A stretch of DNA of 8,046 bases from Caldilineaceae bacterium (GTDB lineage Bacteria > Chloroflexota > Anaerolineae > Caldilineales > Caldilineaceae), in contig JAAUPU010000099.1 in NCBI GenBank assembly GCA_012032975.1, forward strand, positions 1-8,046. Direction: 5' to 3'. Shown here piece by piece: positions 1 to 6,429 of this stretch. How positions within the stretch are numbered: the first letter of the stretch is position 1; every line of letters begins with the position of its first letter. The position numbers and the translations under genes are program-made. The notes below the pieces were generated by a model. The model did not search any database, was not told the origin of the DNA, and saw only the letters and a list, made by a program, of their open reading frames with translations.

Positions 1-98
1 CTTGTCAGCCCTTTCACCTTGTCACCCTTTCACCTTGTCACCCTCTCACCTTGTCCACCCTTTCACCTTGTCACCCTTTCACCTTGTCACCCCTTCAC
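1..98. repeat. Tandem 16-17 bp minisatellite (CTTGTCACCCTTTCAC)
   Basis: Six consecutive near-identical units of 16-17 bp follow the pattern CTTGTCACCCTTTCAC with a few substitutions and one-base insertions. The array overlaps the last codons and stop codon of the amine oxidase gene on the minus strand. A related CTTGTCAC array lies on the other side of that gene (1661-1697). The repeat is directly visible; its function is unknown. It may continue to the left of the window. Confidence 0.9.
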
Positions 99-1532
99 CC
101 CTGCACCATATCCGTGCGTAGTGAACTTCCCACGCCGTGCGCGCGCGGATTCGACGGCGCCGGTGATCCAGCGGCTGCCGTAGGCGCTCGTATGTTCGCC
201 CGCCCAGTGGATGCGCCCTTCCGGGCGGGTGATGTCCCCTTGTAGACGGGTGAGTTGGCCGGGTAGGAAGAGGGCAAAGGCACCACCGCTGTAGGGGTCA
301 TCGGCCCAACTCCACGAGGCACCGGCCTCCACTTCACGCGTCAGTTGCGGATGGATGCGGCTGACTTGGCGGATGGCCTGGCGGATGCGTTCATCCTCGC
401 TCAGGCTGCTCCAGCGCAGCGAATCCGCCGCCCAGGTGTAGCTGGCCAACATGACGCCGCGCCCGGTCTCGCGCCCGTGGTCGGGGTAAAAGACATTGCG
501 CACGGGCAGGTCTGTGATGCTGCCGCCGCCCACGATCTGCTCGTCTTCTTCCCAGAAGCGCCGCCGGCATTGCAGGAAAATCTTGGTCGAAGCGTCATAG
601 TGCAACTGGCGGATGGCGCGCATCTTGCCGGAAGAGAGCGGCGGGCTGACCTCGATATGGCGCATGACGCTGAACGGGATGGTCAGGATCAGCTGATCGG
701 CCACTTCGCGGAAGCGTCCGCCCTTGGTTTCATAGTGGACGATCACGTTGTTGGGTGTCTGTTCGACGGCAAAAACTTTGGCGCCCATGCGGATGTGGTC
801 GCGCAGCAGCGGCATGAAGGCGTAAACCAGGCGGTCGCTGCCACCATCAATGTAGACCATGTTGGAAAAGGTGCCTTCGATCTGGTGGTGGGCGAACTCG
901 ACGAATGAGAAAGGCATGCGCGCCTCCACATTGCCGAGCAAGCCAAACATCTCAATCGCATCTTCGGACCAATCGCTGGCCTCCAGATAATCGCGCAGCG
1001 AGAGGTTGTCATATTCGTCAGCGATAATCTGCCAGGCTGTCTCTTCGTCATTCGCCTTTAATGTTTCAAAGATCGGCTCCAACGCCAGGCGTAACAGCTC
1101 GTCGTGCGTTTTACCGATCTCTTCCGACTTTACATTAAAAGTAAACTCGCGCGGGTTGAAATCGCGTCGGCGCACCTTTTTATCATGCATATGGACATAG
1201 GTATCAGGATTATCCATGGTAAAGGGCTTGGTTTCGAGGTCGAACCGTTCCACATAGGCCATAGTAAGCTTGTGATGGAGGGGCAGCCGCATGGCCCCAA
1301 ACTCACTCCATAGCCCAGGCGCCCAACTCTCGCGGTGGGTGTAAATACGCCCGCCGATGCGATCCTGCGCTTCGAGAATGGTGATGTTGTGGCCGGCGCG
1401 TTGCAGGATCTCACCCGCCACCAACCCGGCCATGCCGGCCCCGACGATAAGTACTTTTTTAGGTGCTTTAGAAGAGTTCAGGCCTTTATCGATAATTTCT
1501 AGATAATCTTGCTCGGTTTTTGGCACTTTCAT
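87..1532 (-). CDS. FAD-dependent flavin amine oxidase (monoamine / L-amino acid oxidase family)
   Basis: This 481-residue protein fits the flavin-containing amine oxidase family, which oxidises amines or L-amino acids to imines with O2, giving ammonia and H2O2. The N-terminal Rossmann FAD site is clear: GAGMAG at residues 31-36, the ribose-binding Glu54, then GGR at 60-62 and the SEFGAMRLP segment at 76-84. The C-terminal FAD-binding signature WAGEHTS (about 443-449) is followed by WITGAVES. Length is normal for the family. No signal peptide or Tat motif is seen, so a cytoplasmic location is likely. The ATG at 1532 is preceded by AAGGA at a suitable distance. The last residues (YGAGVKG and stop) come from the tandem repeat at the left edge, so the natural C-terminus may have been altered by the repeat. 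The substrate cannot be told from sequence; tryptophan 2-monooxygenase-like and LAAO-like enzymes are both possible. Confidence 0.9.
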   Translation of the reverse strand: MKVPKTEQDYLEIIDKGLNSSKAPKKVLIVGAGMAGLVAGEILQRAGHNITILEAQDRIGGRIYTHRESWAPGLWSEFGAMRLPLHHKLTMAYVERFDLETKPFTMDNPDTYVHMHDKKVRRRDFNPREFTFNVKSEEIGKTHDELLRLALEPIFETLKANDEETAWQIIADEYDNLSLRDYLEASDWSEDAIEMFGLLGNVEARMPFSFVEFAHHQIEGTFSNMVYIDGGSDRLVYAFMPLLRDHIRMGAKVFAVEQTPNNVIVHYETKGGRFREVADQLILTIPFSVMRHIEVSPPLSSGKMRAIRQLHYDASTKIFLQCRRRFWEEDEQIVGGGSITDLPVRNVFYPDHGRETGRGVMLASYTWAADSLRWSSLSEDERIRQAIRQVSRIHPQLTREVEAGASWSWADDPYSGGAFALFLPGQLTRLQGDITRPEGRIHWAGEHTSAYGSRWITGAVESARARRGKFTTHGYGAGVKG

Positions 1533-1607
1533 AGTTGCTGTCCTTTTATGGATTCGATTAGTTGAATAAAGATGAATTTGTACAATAGACGGTATATCGA
1601 TTTTATG

Positions 1608-1697
1608 GGATGACCGGACAGGATGACAGGATGACAGGATGACAGGATGACCGGCGGTTCTTCACCTTGTCATCTTGTCGCCTTGTCACCTTGTCAC
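1608..1697. repeat. Opposed tandem arrays able to fold into a hairpin
   Basis: The stretch upstream of the amine oxidase gene holds about four units of the 8-mer GACAGGAT (1608-1652), then a short GC-rich spacer, then about four units of CTTGTCAC/CTTGTCAT (1661-1697). The second array is close to the reverse complement of the first, so the segment can form a long imperfect hairpin. The right arm matches the minisatellite at 1-98. Apart from this and the repeat at 1778, I see nothing gene-like in the 317 bp between the oxidase and the response regulator. Confidence 0.85.
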
Positions 1698-1777
1698 AGA
1701 TGTAAAACAAATCGGTATAAACTCCACTTGTAGAACAGGCGCCAATGAAAGAGTGATGATTCTTCTACAAAGCGTTT

Positions 1778-1805
1778 GTAGTCCGTAGTCCGTAGTCCGT
1801 AGTCC
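1778..1805. repeat. Four perfect GTAGTCC 7-bp tandem repeats
   Basis: Four perfect consecutive copies of GTAGTCC occupy these 28 bp in the intergenic region between the two minus-strand genes, followed by degenerate GAGTCAGTCC. No function is evident. This is a typical slippage-prone simple repeat. Confidence 0.9.
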
Positions 1806-1849
1806 TGAGTCAGTCCTGCGGCCTACTGCTAACCGATTGACAAGGCTCA

Positions 1850-2326
1850 TTAGGCCAGCAAAGGCTGGACTTTGCCCGAGAAATAGCGGATATAGCTATT
1901 CGCACCGACTTCTGGGTCAGGCCGGCCAGTCAGGATACGGCGCAGGATGGATTCCAACGTACGTACGCTCTCGGCTTTGGTCTCGGCTTTGACAATATAA
2001 AATTCCAGGCCAAGCGATTGGGCTGAATCGATGTTAGCCTGGAGCATCGACGAACTGAGCAGCGCGATGGTTTTGTCGCGGTCGCTCGCTTTGATCTGCT
2101 CCGACGCGGCCAAGCCGTCCATCACCGGCATCATGATGTCCATCAACACAATGTGCGGCTTGGTCATCATCGCCCTCTCCACTGCCTCTTTGCCGTTGTG
2201 GGCCTCGTAGTACTCGAATGCGCAGTCGAGTTCGCTGCCCAACGGCACCAGATCTCTGCTGACGATACTCTTGAGCTTAATCCGTTGAATTTTGTCATCA
2301 TCAACCACTAGAATTCTTATGTTCAT
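1850..2326 (-). CDS. Stand-alone response regulator receiver (CheY-like) protein
   Basis: This 158-residue protein has one receiver (REC) domain and no recognisable output domain. The acidic pocket is Asp9-Asp10-Asp11, the phosphoacceptor is Asp63 in VLMDIMMP, the switch Ser is in the LLSSS segment (about 91-92), and the conserved Lys is Lys113. All the residues needed for phosphorylation by a histidine kinase are present. About 35 residues after the REC fold form a short tail of unknown role. The ATG at 2326 follows AGGGAG at good Shine-Dalgarno spacing. No kinase gene is adjacent in the window, so the partner is unknown. Such single-domain regulators act as phosphorelay intermediates or through protein contacts. 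It points the same way as the amine oxidase, but the 317-bp repeat-rich gap argues against one transcript. Confidence 0.9.
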   Translation of the reverse strand: MNIRILVVDDDKIQRIKLKSIVSRDLVPLGSELDCAFEYYEAHNGKEAVERAMMTKPHIVLMDIMMPVMDGLAASEQIKASDRDKTIALLSSSMLQANIDSAQSLGLEFYIVKAETKAESVRTLESILRRILTGRPDPEVGANSYIRYFSGKVQPLLA

Positions 2327-2431
2327 GACGCTATCTCCCTTTCTGTGATAAGTTAGTAATAAACCAGTTTGTGATAAACAACTTAGGCCACTTCAAATAA
2401 ATAACTATCCAGTACGGGCCCAGAGATTCTC

Positions 2432-2438
2432 TCATGAT
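2432..2438. repeat. Putative IS110 core repeat, copy 1 (TCATGAT)
   Basis: TCATGAT lies about 10 bp beyond the transposase stop codon and is identical to 3773-3779 at the other end of the leader. It is taken as the right-end core of the element. A chance 7-mer match remains possible. Confidence 0.5.
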
Positions 2439-2447
2439 TGTCAAGGG

Positions 2448-3458
2448 TCAATTTGCATGAAACGCAGGATCCCACTCAATTTGGCGCGAGAAGATGGTCC
2501 ATGCCCAGGTAAGGATCTTCCTGGCGGCAGCAACCAGCGCAACTTTTTTTGCTTTGCCCCTGCCGACGAGCCGGTCGTAAAATTGTTTGAGGGCATTCTT
2601 ACCCCCGACACCGCCAAGCGCAGCCATGTAGAGCAAACGGCGCATCTCGCTGTCGCCCATTTTGGAAATACCGGGACGTTTGCGCACAGAGCGTCCACTT
2701 TCATAAAGTTGTGGATCCAGACCTATAAAAGCTGTCAACCCCTTCGCATCGCCTTGGCCACTAGTCAGATTCTGCCACTGAAAGAGCTTCACCAGGAGGG
2801 GAAGGACGACTTTAGGGCCGACTCCTGGCAAATCCAGAAGCCGAGACACGTTCTGTTGAAAGGGTTCATAGCTTTGTTGCAGATCCTGAATGGCTCGCTC
2901 AATCTCGGCCAGCGCCTCTTCCAAGGCCTCAATGACCTGCTGAAAACTCTCCTGCACTTTGGAGGAGAGACCGGGGCGATAGGCAGCTTCCGTCAGACGG
3001 TTACGCTCTTTGTGCAACGCCTGCTCCAAATCAAGCCGCCGCTTGAGCAAACTATCGAGTTCCGAAACCTCCCCAGCCAGAGGGGGACGCAATGGTGGGT
3101 TGCGCTCCTGGCCATAGTGGGCCAGAATGCGCGCATCGACCCGGTCTGTCTTGGCTCGATAGCCTACGCCTTTGGCCCAATCGCGCACCTGTTTAGGATT
3201 CGGCATGCTTACCAGCCAGCCCTGCTCATAGGCATAGGCAACCAATCCCGCTTCGTATCCGCCGGTCGCCTCGATGATCAGATGAATCTGCCGCACATCC
3301 TGTTGCTCACAAAGCACTTTGACCTGCTCATACAGCGACTGACGGCCGCTGGCATCATTCGCGAACGCACCCAACTCTTCCGCGACATCGTCGACCCAGA
3401 TGGCCGCAGCAAAATCCTTCTTCGCCATATCGACGCCCAGTATCAGTTTGTTGCTCAT
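2448..3458 (-). CDS. IS110-family DEDD transposase (bridge-RNA guided recombinase)
   Basis: This is an intact 336-residue IS110-type transposase. The N-terminal RuvC-like DEDD domain shows Asp10 (LGVDMAKKDF), Glu63 (IIEATGGYE), Asp105 and Asp108 (KTDRVDARIL). A coiled-coil-like middle (about 125-200) is followed by a helix-hairpin-helix-like LPGVGPK (about 210-215). The C-terminal Tnp domain has FIGLDP and YESGRS, with the probable catalytic serine at 254, then RKRPGISKMG and MRRLLYMAA. In this family DEDD and Ser domains act with a structured RNA that pairs with target and donor DNA. All key residues are present, so it may be active. The start is the ATG just downstream of the leader. A long plus-strand reading frame over the same bases is only its shadow. 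Confidence 0.95.
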   Translation of the reverse strand: MSNKLILGVDMAKKDFAAAIWVDDVAEELGAFANDASGRQSLYEQVKVLCEQQDVRQIHLIIEATGGYEAGLVAYAYEQGWLVSMPNPKQVRDWAKGVGYRAKTDRVDARILAHYGQERNPPLRPPLAGEVSELDSLLKRRLDLEQALHKERNRLTEAAYRPGLSSKVQESFQQVIEALEEALAEIERAIQDLQQSYEPFQQNVSRLLDLPGVGPKVVLPLLVKLFQWQNLTSGQGDAKGLTAFIGLDPQLYESGRSVRKRPGISKMGDSEMRRLLYMAALGGVGGKNALKQFYDRLVGRGKAKKVALVAAARKILTWAWTIFSRQIEWDPAFHAN

Positions 3459-3779
3459 TGTTGGGAACCCCCTAGATCCCTCTCGGTTGCACGATTCTCA
3501 CGTCTACCGGACGTGTCGCCAGAGGGTCCCACACTACCTGGTATCCGAGCTCTACGCTCTCCATTCTCTTCGTTCTCTCTGGCGGGTGCCGCATTTCTTC
3601 TCTGTTCAGGCTCGCTGGCCTTCGGGCACGGGGCCGCAATCTCTAGGCCTGTCCGGGAGCTTCGTCGCTCTATTCTGGCACCTTGTAACTTTTGTGGCAA
3701 GAGACGATCCCCCTATCTCTGGGTCGAACTGGACCGTTCAAGGGTTCCCACGGGCTTCGCCTTTTGCCATTTTCATGAT
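3459..3779 (-). ncRNA. Candidate IS110 bridge (seeker) RNA leader
   Basis: About 320 bp between the proposed left end and the transposase ATG holds no convincing gene. In IS110-group elements this interval encodes the bridge RNA, transcribed with the transposase strand. Minus-strand RNA here would contain several self-complementary stretches, such as AGAGA/TCTCT around 3695-3720. It also carries short matches to the ends and flanks: GATACCAGG (3537-3545) matches the flank at 3777-3785, CCCAGAGAT (3715-3723) matches the other flank at 2419-2427, and TCAAGGGT (3738-3745) matches the transposase 3' end at 2441-2448. These could be guide segments, but each is short. The RNA's existence is inferred from family architecture; exact ends and fold were not computed. 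Confidence 0.5.
3773..3779. repeat. Putative IS110 core repeat, copy 2 (TCATGAT)
   Basis: This second copy of TCATGAT lies at the outer edge of the transposase leader, immediately next to ACCAGG and about 14 bp before recognisable istA coding sequence. It is taken as the left-end core of the IS110 element. Confidence 0.5.
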
Positions 3780-3792
3780 ACCAGGGTTCCCG

Positions 3793-4279
3793 ATGGTAGG
3801 CTACATCAAGCAACATTTCTTCGTCCGTTATCGCAGCTTCGAGAGTTGGATCCATCTGAATCAGTTGGCCGAGCAGTGGCTCCAGGCAGAAGCCGACCTG
3901 CGTCTGCACGGTACACTCAAGGAAATCGTGGCGGAACGGTTTGCCCGTGAACAACCCACATTACACGCTTTGCCGCCACAGCGCTATGACACTTCGTATC
4001 ACGAAGTGCGCCGCGTGGCTTGGGACAGCTATATCGAAGTGCGCGGGAACCGCTACAGTGTCGCGCACCTGCGTGGGCCAACTGGTCAGCATCCGCATCG
4101 GCCTGGACGATAGTCTACGCATCTATCAAGGTGAACAGTTGGTGGCCAGCCACACCTTGCGCCAGCGGCAGGCCGGCTGGGTGACGGTGGCGGAACACCA
4201 TACGCCGCTTTGGCAGAGCGCACTGGAGGTAGAACGGCGTCCACTTGCGGTTTATGAGGAGGTGACGCAATGGAACTGA
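3793..4279 (+). pseudogene. istA: IS21 transposase IstA, 3' remnant with frameshift
   Basis: Only about the last 160 residues of an IS21 IstA (usually roughly 400-550 aa) remain. Recognisable family sequence starts at MVGYIKQHFF and continues through LHGTLKE, AERFARE, YDTSYHEVRRVAWDSY and EVRGNRYSV. The reading frame then breaks: one frame carries the protein to RYSVAHL (about 4071), and the frame one base further on continues with VGQLVSIRIGLDDSLRIY to the stop at 4277-4279. A single extra base near 4068-4073 would explain this. The end overlaps the istB start by 10 bp, the normal IS21 arrangement. The DDE catalytic core is absent. The 5' truncation falls at the IS110 edge. Programmed frameshifting is unlikely because the rest of the gene is gone. 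Confidence 0.9.
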
Positions 4280-5094
4280 ATACGTTGCTCACCAAGCTCA
4301 AACTGGAACACCTCGAAGCCCAGTTGGACACTGTTTGCGAACAGGCCGCCCAACGGCAGGAAGAGTACAAGGGCTTTCTGCAGCAGGCGCTGCAGAGCGA
4401 GTGGCAAGGCCGCGACCAACGGGGCATCGAAGCCCGCGCCCTAAGGGCACCCGGCCAGGCTCGTTTCCCTTGGCTCAAGACACTGGAGCAATTCGACTTT
4501 GACTTCCAGCCCAGCCTCGACCGTCGCCAACTGCGTGAACTGGCCGGCATGAGCTTTGTCGAACGAGGGCACAACTTAATTTTGCTCGGCCCGCCCGGGG
4601 TTGGGAAAACCCATCTTGCCATTGCGTTGGGCGTCAAAGCCGTCGAGGCTGGTTATTCTGTGCTCTTTCTGACTCTGGAAACGCTCATGACCCGCCTGGC
4701 CAAGGCGGTGCATGAGAATCGCCTCGAACGGAGTCTGCAACAACTGAGCTATCCCAAGCTCTTAATCATTGATGAGGTCGGCTATCTGCCTCTTGTTCGC
4801 ACTGAGGCGACCTTGTTCTTTCGCCTAGTCGTACGGCGCTATGAGCGAGCGAGCATGATTATCACCAGCAACAAGAGCTTTCTCGATTGGGGCGATATGT
4901 TCAATGATCCCGTCCTGGCCACCGCAGTGTTGGATCGCTTGCTGCATTACTCGACGACGCTCAACATCAAAGGCGAGAGTTATCGGCTGAAGGAAAAACG
5001 CCGCACCGGCTTATTGGGACGGCTAGCGCCCGTTACTGGCGCAGAACCGGAACGTACGACGGACCTGCCGACCCCGACAACCTCACCGGACTGA
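4270..5094 (+). CDS. istB: IS21 helper ATPase IstB
   Basis: This is an intact 274-residue AAA+ helper protein of IS21 elements. It shows an N-terminal IstB domain (LLTKLKLEHLEAQLD), Walker A GPPGVGKT at 107-114, Walker B LLIIDEV (Asp168, Glu169), sensor-1 IITSN near 198-201, and the C-terminal TAVLDRLLHYS with the likely arginine finger Arg223, followed by the family signature IKGESYRLK. IstB oligomerises on target DNA and activates IstA. The ATG at 4270 overlaps the end of istA, so translation was probably coupled. The tail after 250 is Thr/Pro-rich and variable, a little longer than in the classic protein. It appears functional but has lost its IstA partner in cis. Confidence 0.96.
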   Translation: MELNTLLTKLKLEHLEAQLDTVCEQAAQRQEEYKGFLQQALQSEWQGRDQRGIEARALRAPGQARFPWLKTLEQFDFDFQPSLDRRQLRELAGMSFVERGHNLILLGPPGVGKTHLAIALGVKAVEAGYSVLFLTLETLMTRLAKAVHENRLERSLQQLSYPKLLIIDEVGYLPLVRTEATLFFRLVVRRYERASMIITSNKSFLDWGDMFNDPVLATAVLDRLLHYSTTLNIKGESYRLKEKRRTGLLGRLAPVTGAEPERTTDLPTPTTSPD

Positions 5095-5141
5095 AGGCGT
5101 CGCAAGCGTTACGAAATGCTTGTAACGATTTTGGAGGGCCC

Positions 5142-5426
5142 ATGGTAAGACTCGAATTGACACTGGCCGAAGCTCGCCAACTCCAACACTGGCTGACCAA
5201 CACCCATCCGTCTGGGCTGGAGAGCGTGAGCCGCTTGCCAACAAAACTGGCTGCGGCGTTGGACGACGCCACCCAGCGTCACCTGTGTCCCGTCTGTCAG
5301 CAGGGGTTCACCCAGGAGCACAGTGGACGCACGGGTCGCTATTGTAGCGCCGCTTGTAAGCAGAAAGCCTATCGACGACGCCAGCTGGAGCGCCGCAAAG
5401 CCTTTGCGCGGCCAAAACGCAGGTAA
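5142..5426 (+). CDS. Small treble-clef zinc protein carried by IS21
   Basis: This 94-residue basic protein begins 47 bp after istB, with a strong GGAGGG Shine-Dalgarno at 5133-5138. The N-terminal half (1-45) is probably helical. The C-terminal half has a four-cysteine zinc motif, CPVC (49-52) and YCSAAC (Cys68, Cys72), followed by an Arg/Lys-rich helix KQKAYRRRQLERRK, which suggests nucleic-acid binding. Similar small YCSxxCRQxAYRRR proteins are common and usually annotated as hypothetical. The orientation and tight spacing place it in the ist operon, as an accessory or regulatory gene of the element. A 6-bp stem (CGTTAC/GTAACG, 5107-5112 and 5122-5127) lies just before the Shine-Dalgarno. 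The exact role is unknown. Confidence 0.8.
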   Translation: MVRLELTLAEARQLQHWLTNTHPSGLESVSRLPTKLAAALDDATQRHLCPVCQQGFTQEHSGRTGRYCSAACKQKAYRRRQLERRKAFARPKRR

Positions 5427-5490
5427 TGGCTACTTTTGCGCTTGACCTGGCTTTGAGTTTTTCGCTTTACTGACCAAAGGCGTTCGTATC

Positions 5491-5601
5491 ACTCGTGGGC
5501 AGAGCGTCTGCTTGAACATCGGCCAACCGCTCTGCCCTGCCTTCGGTCACCCGTGCAGCGCTCAAGTTGCTCTCCAGCAGCGCTCTATCCTCTGCACGAG
5601 T
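5491..5601. other. Structured non-coding segment inside IS21 (nested inverted repeats)
   Basis: The 327 bp after the zinc-protein gene hold no gene up to 5753. Within them, GGGCAGAGCG (5497-5506) is perfectly complementary to CGCTCTGCCC (5528-5537), and ACTCGTG (5491-5497) pairs with CACGAGT (5595-5601), enclosing the first hairpin and an AGCGCTC-containing second part. This is a multi-branch fold candidate. There is no U-tract typical of an intrinsic terminator. It could be a small RNA, a regulatory structure or transposon-end architecture. Confidence 0.45.
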
Positions 5602-5670
5602 AGTTCGATTCTAGCATGACCTGCTCACTAGCCCCAATGAGCCACGAGCGTCAACTGGCTCAAAAGCTGT

Positions 5671-5746
5671 AAAAAAGGACTTTTCGGTTGTTGACTAGGG
5701 GACATTTTAACCCGTGTTTTGCGGACATCTCATTCCGTTCTTGACA
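5671..5746. repeat. IS21 right end with subterminal repeats
   Basis: Read inward from 5746 on the minus strand, the sequence begins TGTCAAGAACGG and has three spaced repeats of the type ATGTCCGCAAAA, AATGTCCCC and AAAGTCCTTTT. This matches the multiple subterminal IstA-binding repeats of IS21 ends, which terminate in TGT/CA. Sequence homologous to cassette 2 starts directly after it. Confidence 0.75.
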
Positions 5747-5753
5747 ACGAATG

Positions 5754-5939
5754 CTAGACTGGCGGTTTGGTGGGTGGTTGTTCCAGTTGGCACAGCCACT
5801 TTTCGATTTCAACGAGGCGTTGTGCAAAGGCGAACAGGTGTTGTAACAAATAACGGGGGCCCACTGGGCGCGCTTGTTCGAGACTCAGTTCACCTTTTGA
5901 CCCCTTGCTCAACAACTCAGACGGGCTGTAGGTTGACAT
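5754..5939 (-). CDS. Small cassette protein (STYSPSELL-type, unknown function)
   Basis: This 61-residue protein is encoded against the array direction in cassette 1. I chose the ATG of MSTYSPSELL, preceded by AAAGG about 8 nt upstream; an in-frame start six codons earlier is also possible. The C-terminal half, with LLQHLFAFAQRLVEIEKWL, looks like an amphipathic helix or short coiled coil and ends in QLEQPPTKPPV. No membrane segment, zinc site or catalytic motif is seen. The diverged copy in cassette 2 preserves the peptide with many conservative and silent changes, which supports real coding. The family resembles small hypothetical proteins I associate with Chloroflexota; the function is unknown. 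IS21 sits just beyond its stop codon. Confidence 0.65.
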   Translation of the reverse strand: MSTYSPSELLSKGSKGELSLEQARPVGPRYLLQHLFAFAQRLVEIEKWLCQLEQPPTKPPV

Positions 5940-5998
5940 CTTGTACGCCTTTCTCACGAAGATGAATCAAGTTGGTCCGCTGCGGAAGGCAACCGAAA

Positions 5999-6036
5999 AC
6001 GGCCACCGCCCAACGAATGGTTGTCCAGGTGGCCGT
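5999..6036. promoter_or_regulatory. Conserved hairpin, cassette 1 copy
   Basis: A 9-bp perfect stem, ACGGCCACC/GGTGGCCGT (5999-6007 and 6028-6036), encloses an inner CAAC/GTTG pairing. It lies 60-100 bp upstream of the small minus-strand gene, so it would fall in its 5' untranslated region. The same hairpin occurs in cassette 2 with the outer stem unchanged and the inner loop improved to CAACCA/TGGTTG. Its role is unknown; there is no terminator U-tract. Confidence 0.6.
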
Positions 6037-6074
6037 CAACCCTTTGTCGCTGCGCAAATGGCGAAAATTGCTGG

Positions 6075-6103
6075 TTGAATTTTGCAACGGGTCGTGCTAT
6101 GCT
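6075..6103 (+). promoter_or_regulatory. Sigma70-like promoter facing attC, cassette 1
   Basis: TTGAAT (6075-6080), a 17-bp spacer and TATGCT (6098-6103), with TG one base upstream of the -10 (extended -10 form TGCTATGCT). The same promoter with the same spacing is kept in cassette 2. No long gene lies between it and attC, so a transcript would cross attC and enter the next cassette. It may therefore supply expression to downstream cassettes. A 23-codon reading frame from 6110 ends inside attC and is not convincing. Confidence 0.6.
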
Positions 6104-6149
6104 GGGTGCATGGCAACAGCATCCGCATGGCTACAGCACCGCAACAGCC

Positions 6150-6278
6150 GCCGAACATACGCTGCACCAGGACTGGGCTAAACAAGGCTCGTTTTCAAGG
6201 TTGTTGCCCGCTTGGACTTGATTTCGTTGGGCAGGTGGGTTGCCCGCAGCCGCCCAGCCGGTGAGCTTGGTGTTCGGC
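6150..6278 (+). other. attC: Integron attC site 1
   Basis: 129 bp. R'' GCCGAAC (6150-6156) pairs with R' GTTCGGC (6272-6278), and pairing extends outward to 10-11 bp. After a short unpaired spacer, L'' GCTGCACC (6161-6168) pairs with L' GGTGAGC (6260-6266), leaving G6164 unpaired. The stem continues GG/CC and CTGGGC (6173-6178) with GCCCAG (6252-6257), leaving A6169 and A6172 unpaired. Two or three extrahelical bases on one arm are the hallmark by which integrases recognise the folded bottom strand. The centre (about 6180-6250) is variable between copies. Expected cleavage is between G6272 and T6273. Confidence 0.88.
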
Positions 6279-6429
6279 GGCCAGCGATCTTGAGGGAAGG
6301 CCAGTCCCCCAAACAACCGTGCAGCCGGTACATGCACAACGATTCTTGCTCGGCCAACAATAATTGGAAGCGCGTTCGAACCGTTTCCGCCTTCCACAAA
6401 ACAGATTGGGTCAGAACGCGCAACGGCTG

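Larger units (their letters stand above)
2432..3779 (-). mobile_element. IS110-family insertion sequence
   Basis: A transposase gene with almost no 3' non-coding sequence and a long (about 320 bp) 5' non-coding leader matches the IS110-group layout. The heptamer TCATGAT occurs at both proposed edges (2432-2438 and 3773-3779), consistent with the duplicated core expected for IS110 elements, which lack long terminal inverted repeats. The resulting length of about 1.35 kb is typical. On the right it abuts an istA fragment; the missing istA part is not found on the left, so the insertion was accompanied or followed by a deletion. The edges are inferred from the repeat alone and could be off by several bases. 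Confidence 0.75.
3793..5746 (+). mobile_element. IS21-family element, left end deleted
   Basis: The order is istA 3' fragment, istB, a zinc-protein gene, a structured non-coding segment, then IS21-type subterminal repeats ending in TTGACA. The left end and about two thirds of istA are missing; sequence to the left belongs to IS110. The right junction is precise: sequence from about 5745 onward aligns with the equivalent place in cassette 2 (about 6422 onward), showing that the IS inserted into cassette 1. With istA broken it should not move by itself. Confidence 0.85.

Noticed and set aside
345..908. 187-residue plus-strand open frame inside the amine oxidase gene
   Set aside because: Antisense shadow of a well-supported flavoprotein gene, rich in Ala/Asp/His as expected from reading such a gene backwards.
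2457..3950. 497-residue plus-strand open frame over the IS110 region
   Set aside because: It is antisense to a complete transposase with all catalytic residues, has no family resemblance, and runs through the leader; it is a shadow.
4068..4073. Programmed ribosomal frameshift in istA
   Set aside because: No slippery heptamer is visible at the site, the shift is inside a conserved domain, and the gene has already lost its 5' two thirds.
6178..6423. Minus-strand frame in the first part of cassette 2 (TTG start)
   Set aside because: No Shine-Dalgarno, a rare start codon, and it runs through the whole of attC 1; no homologous copy to support it.
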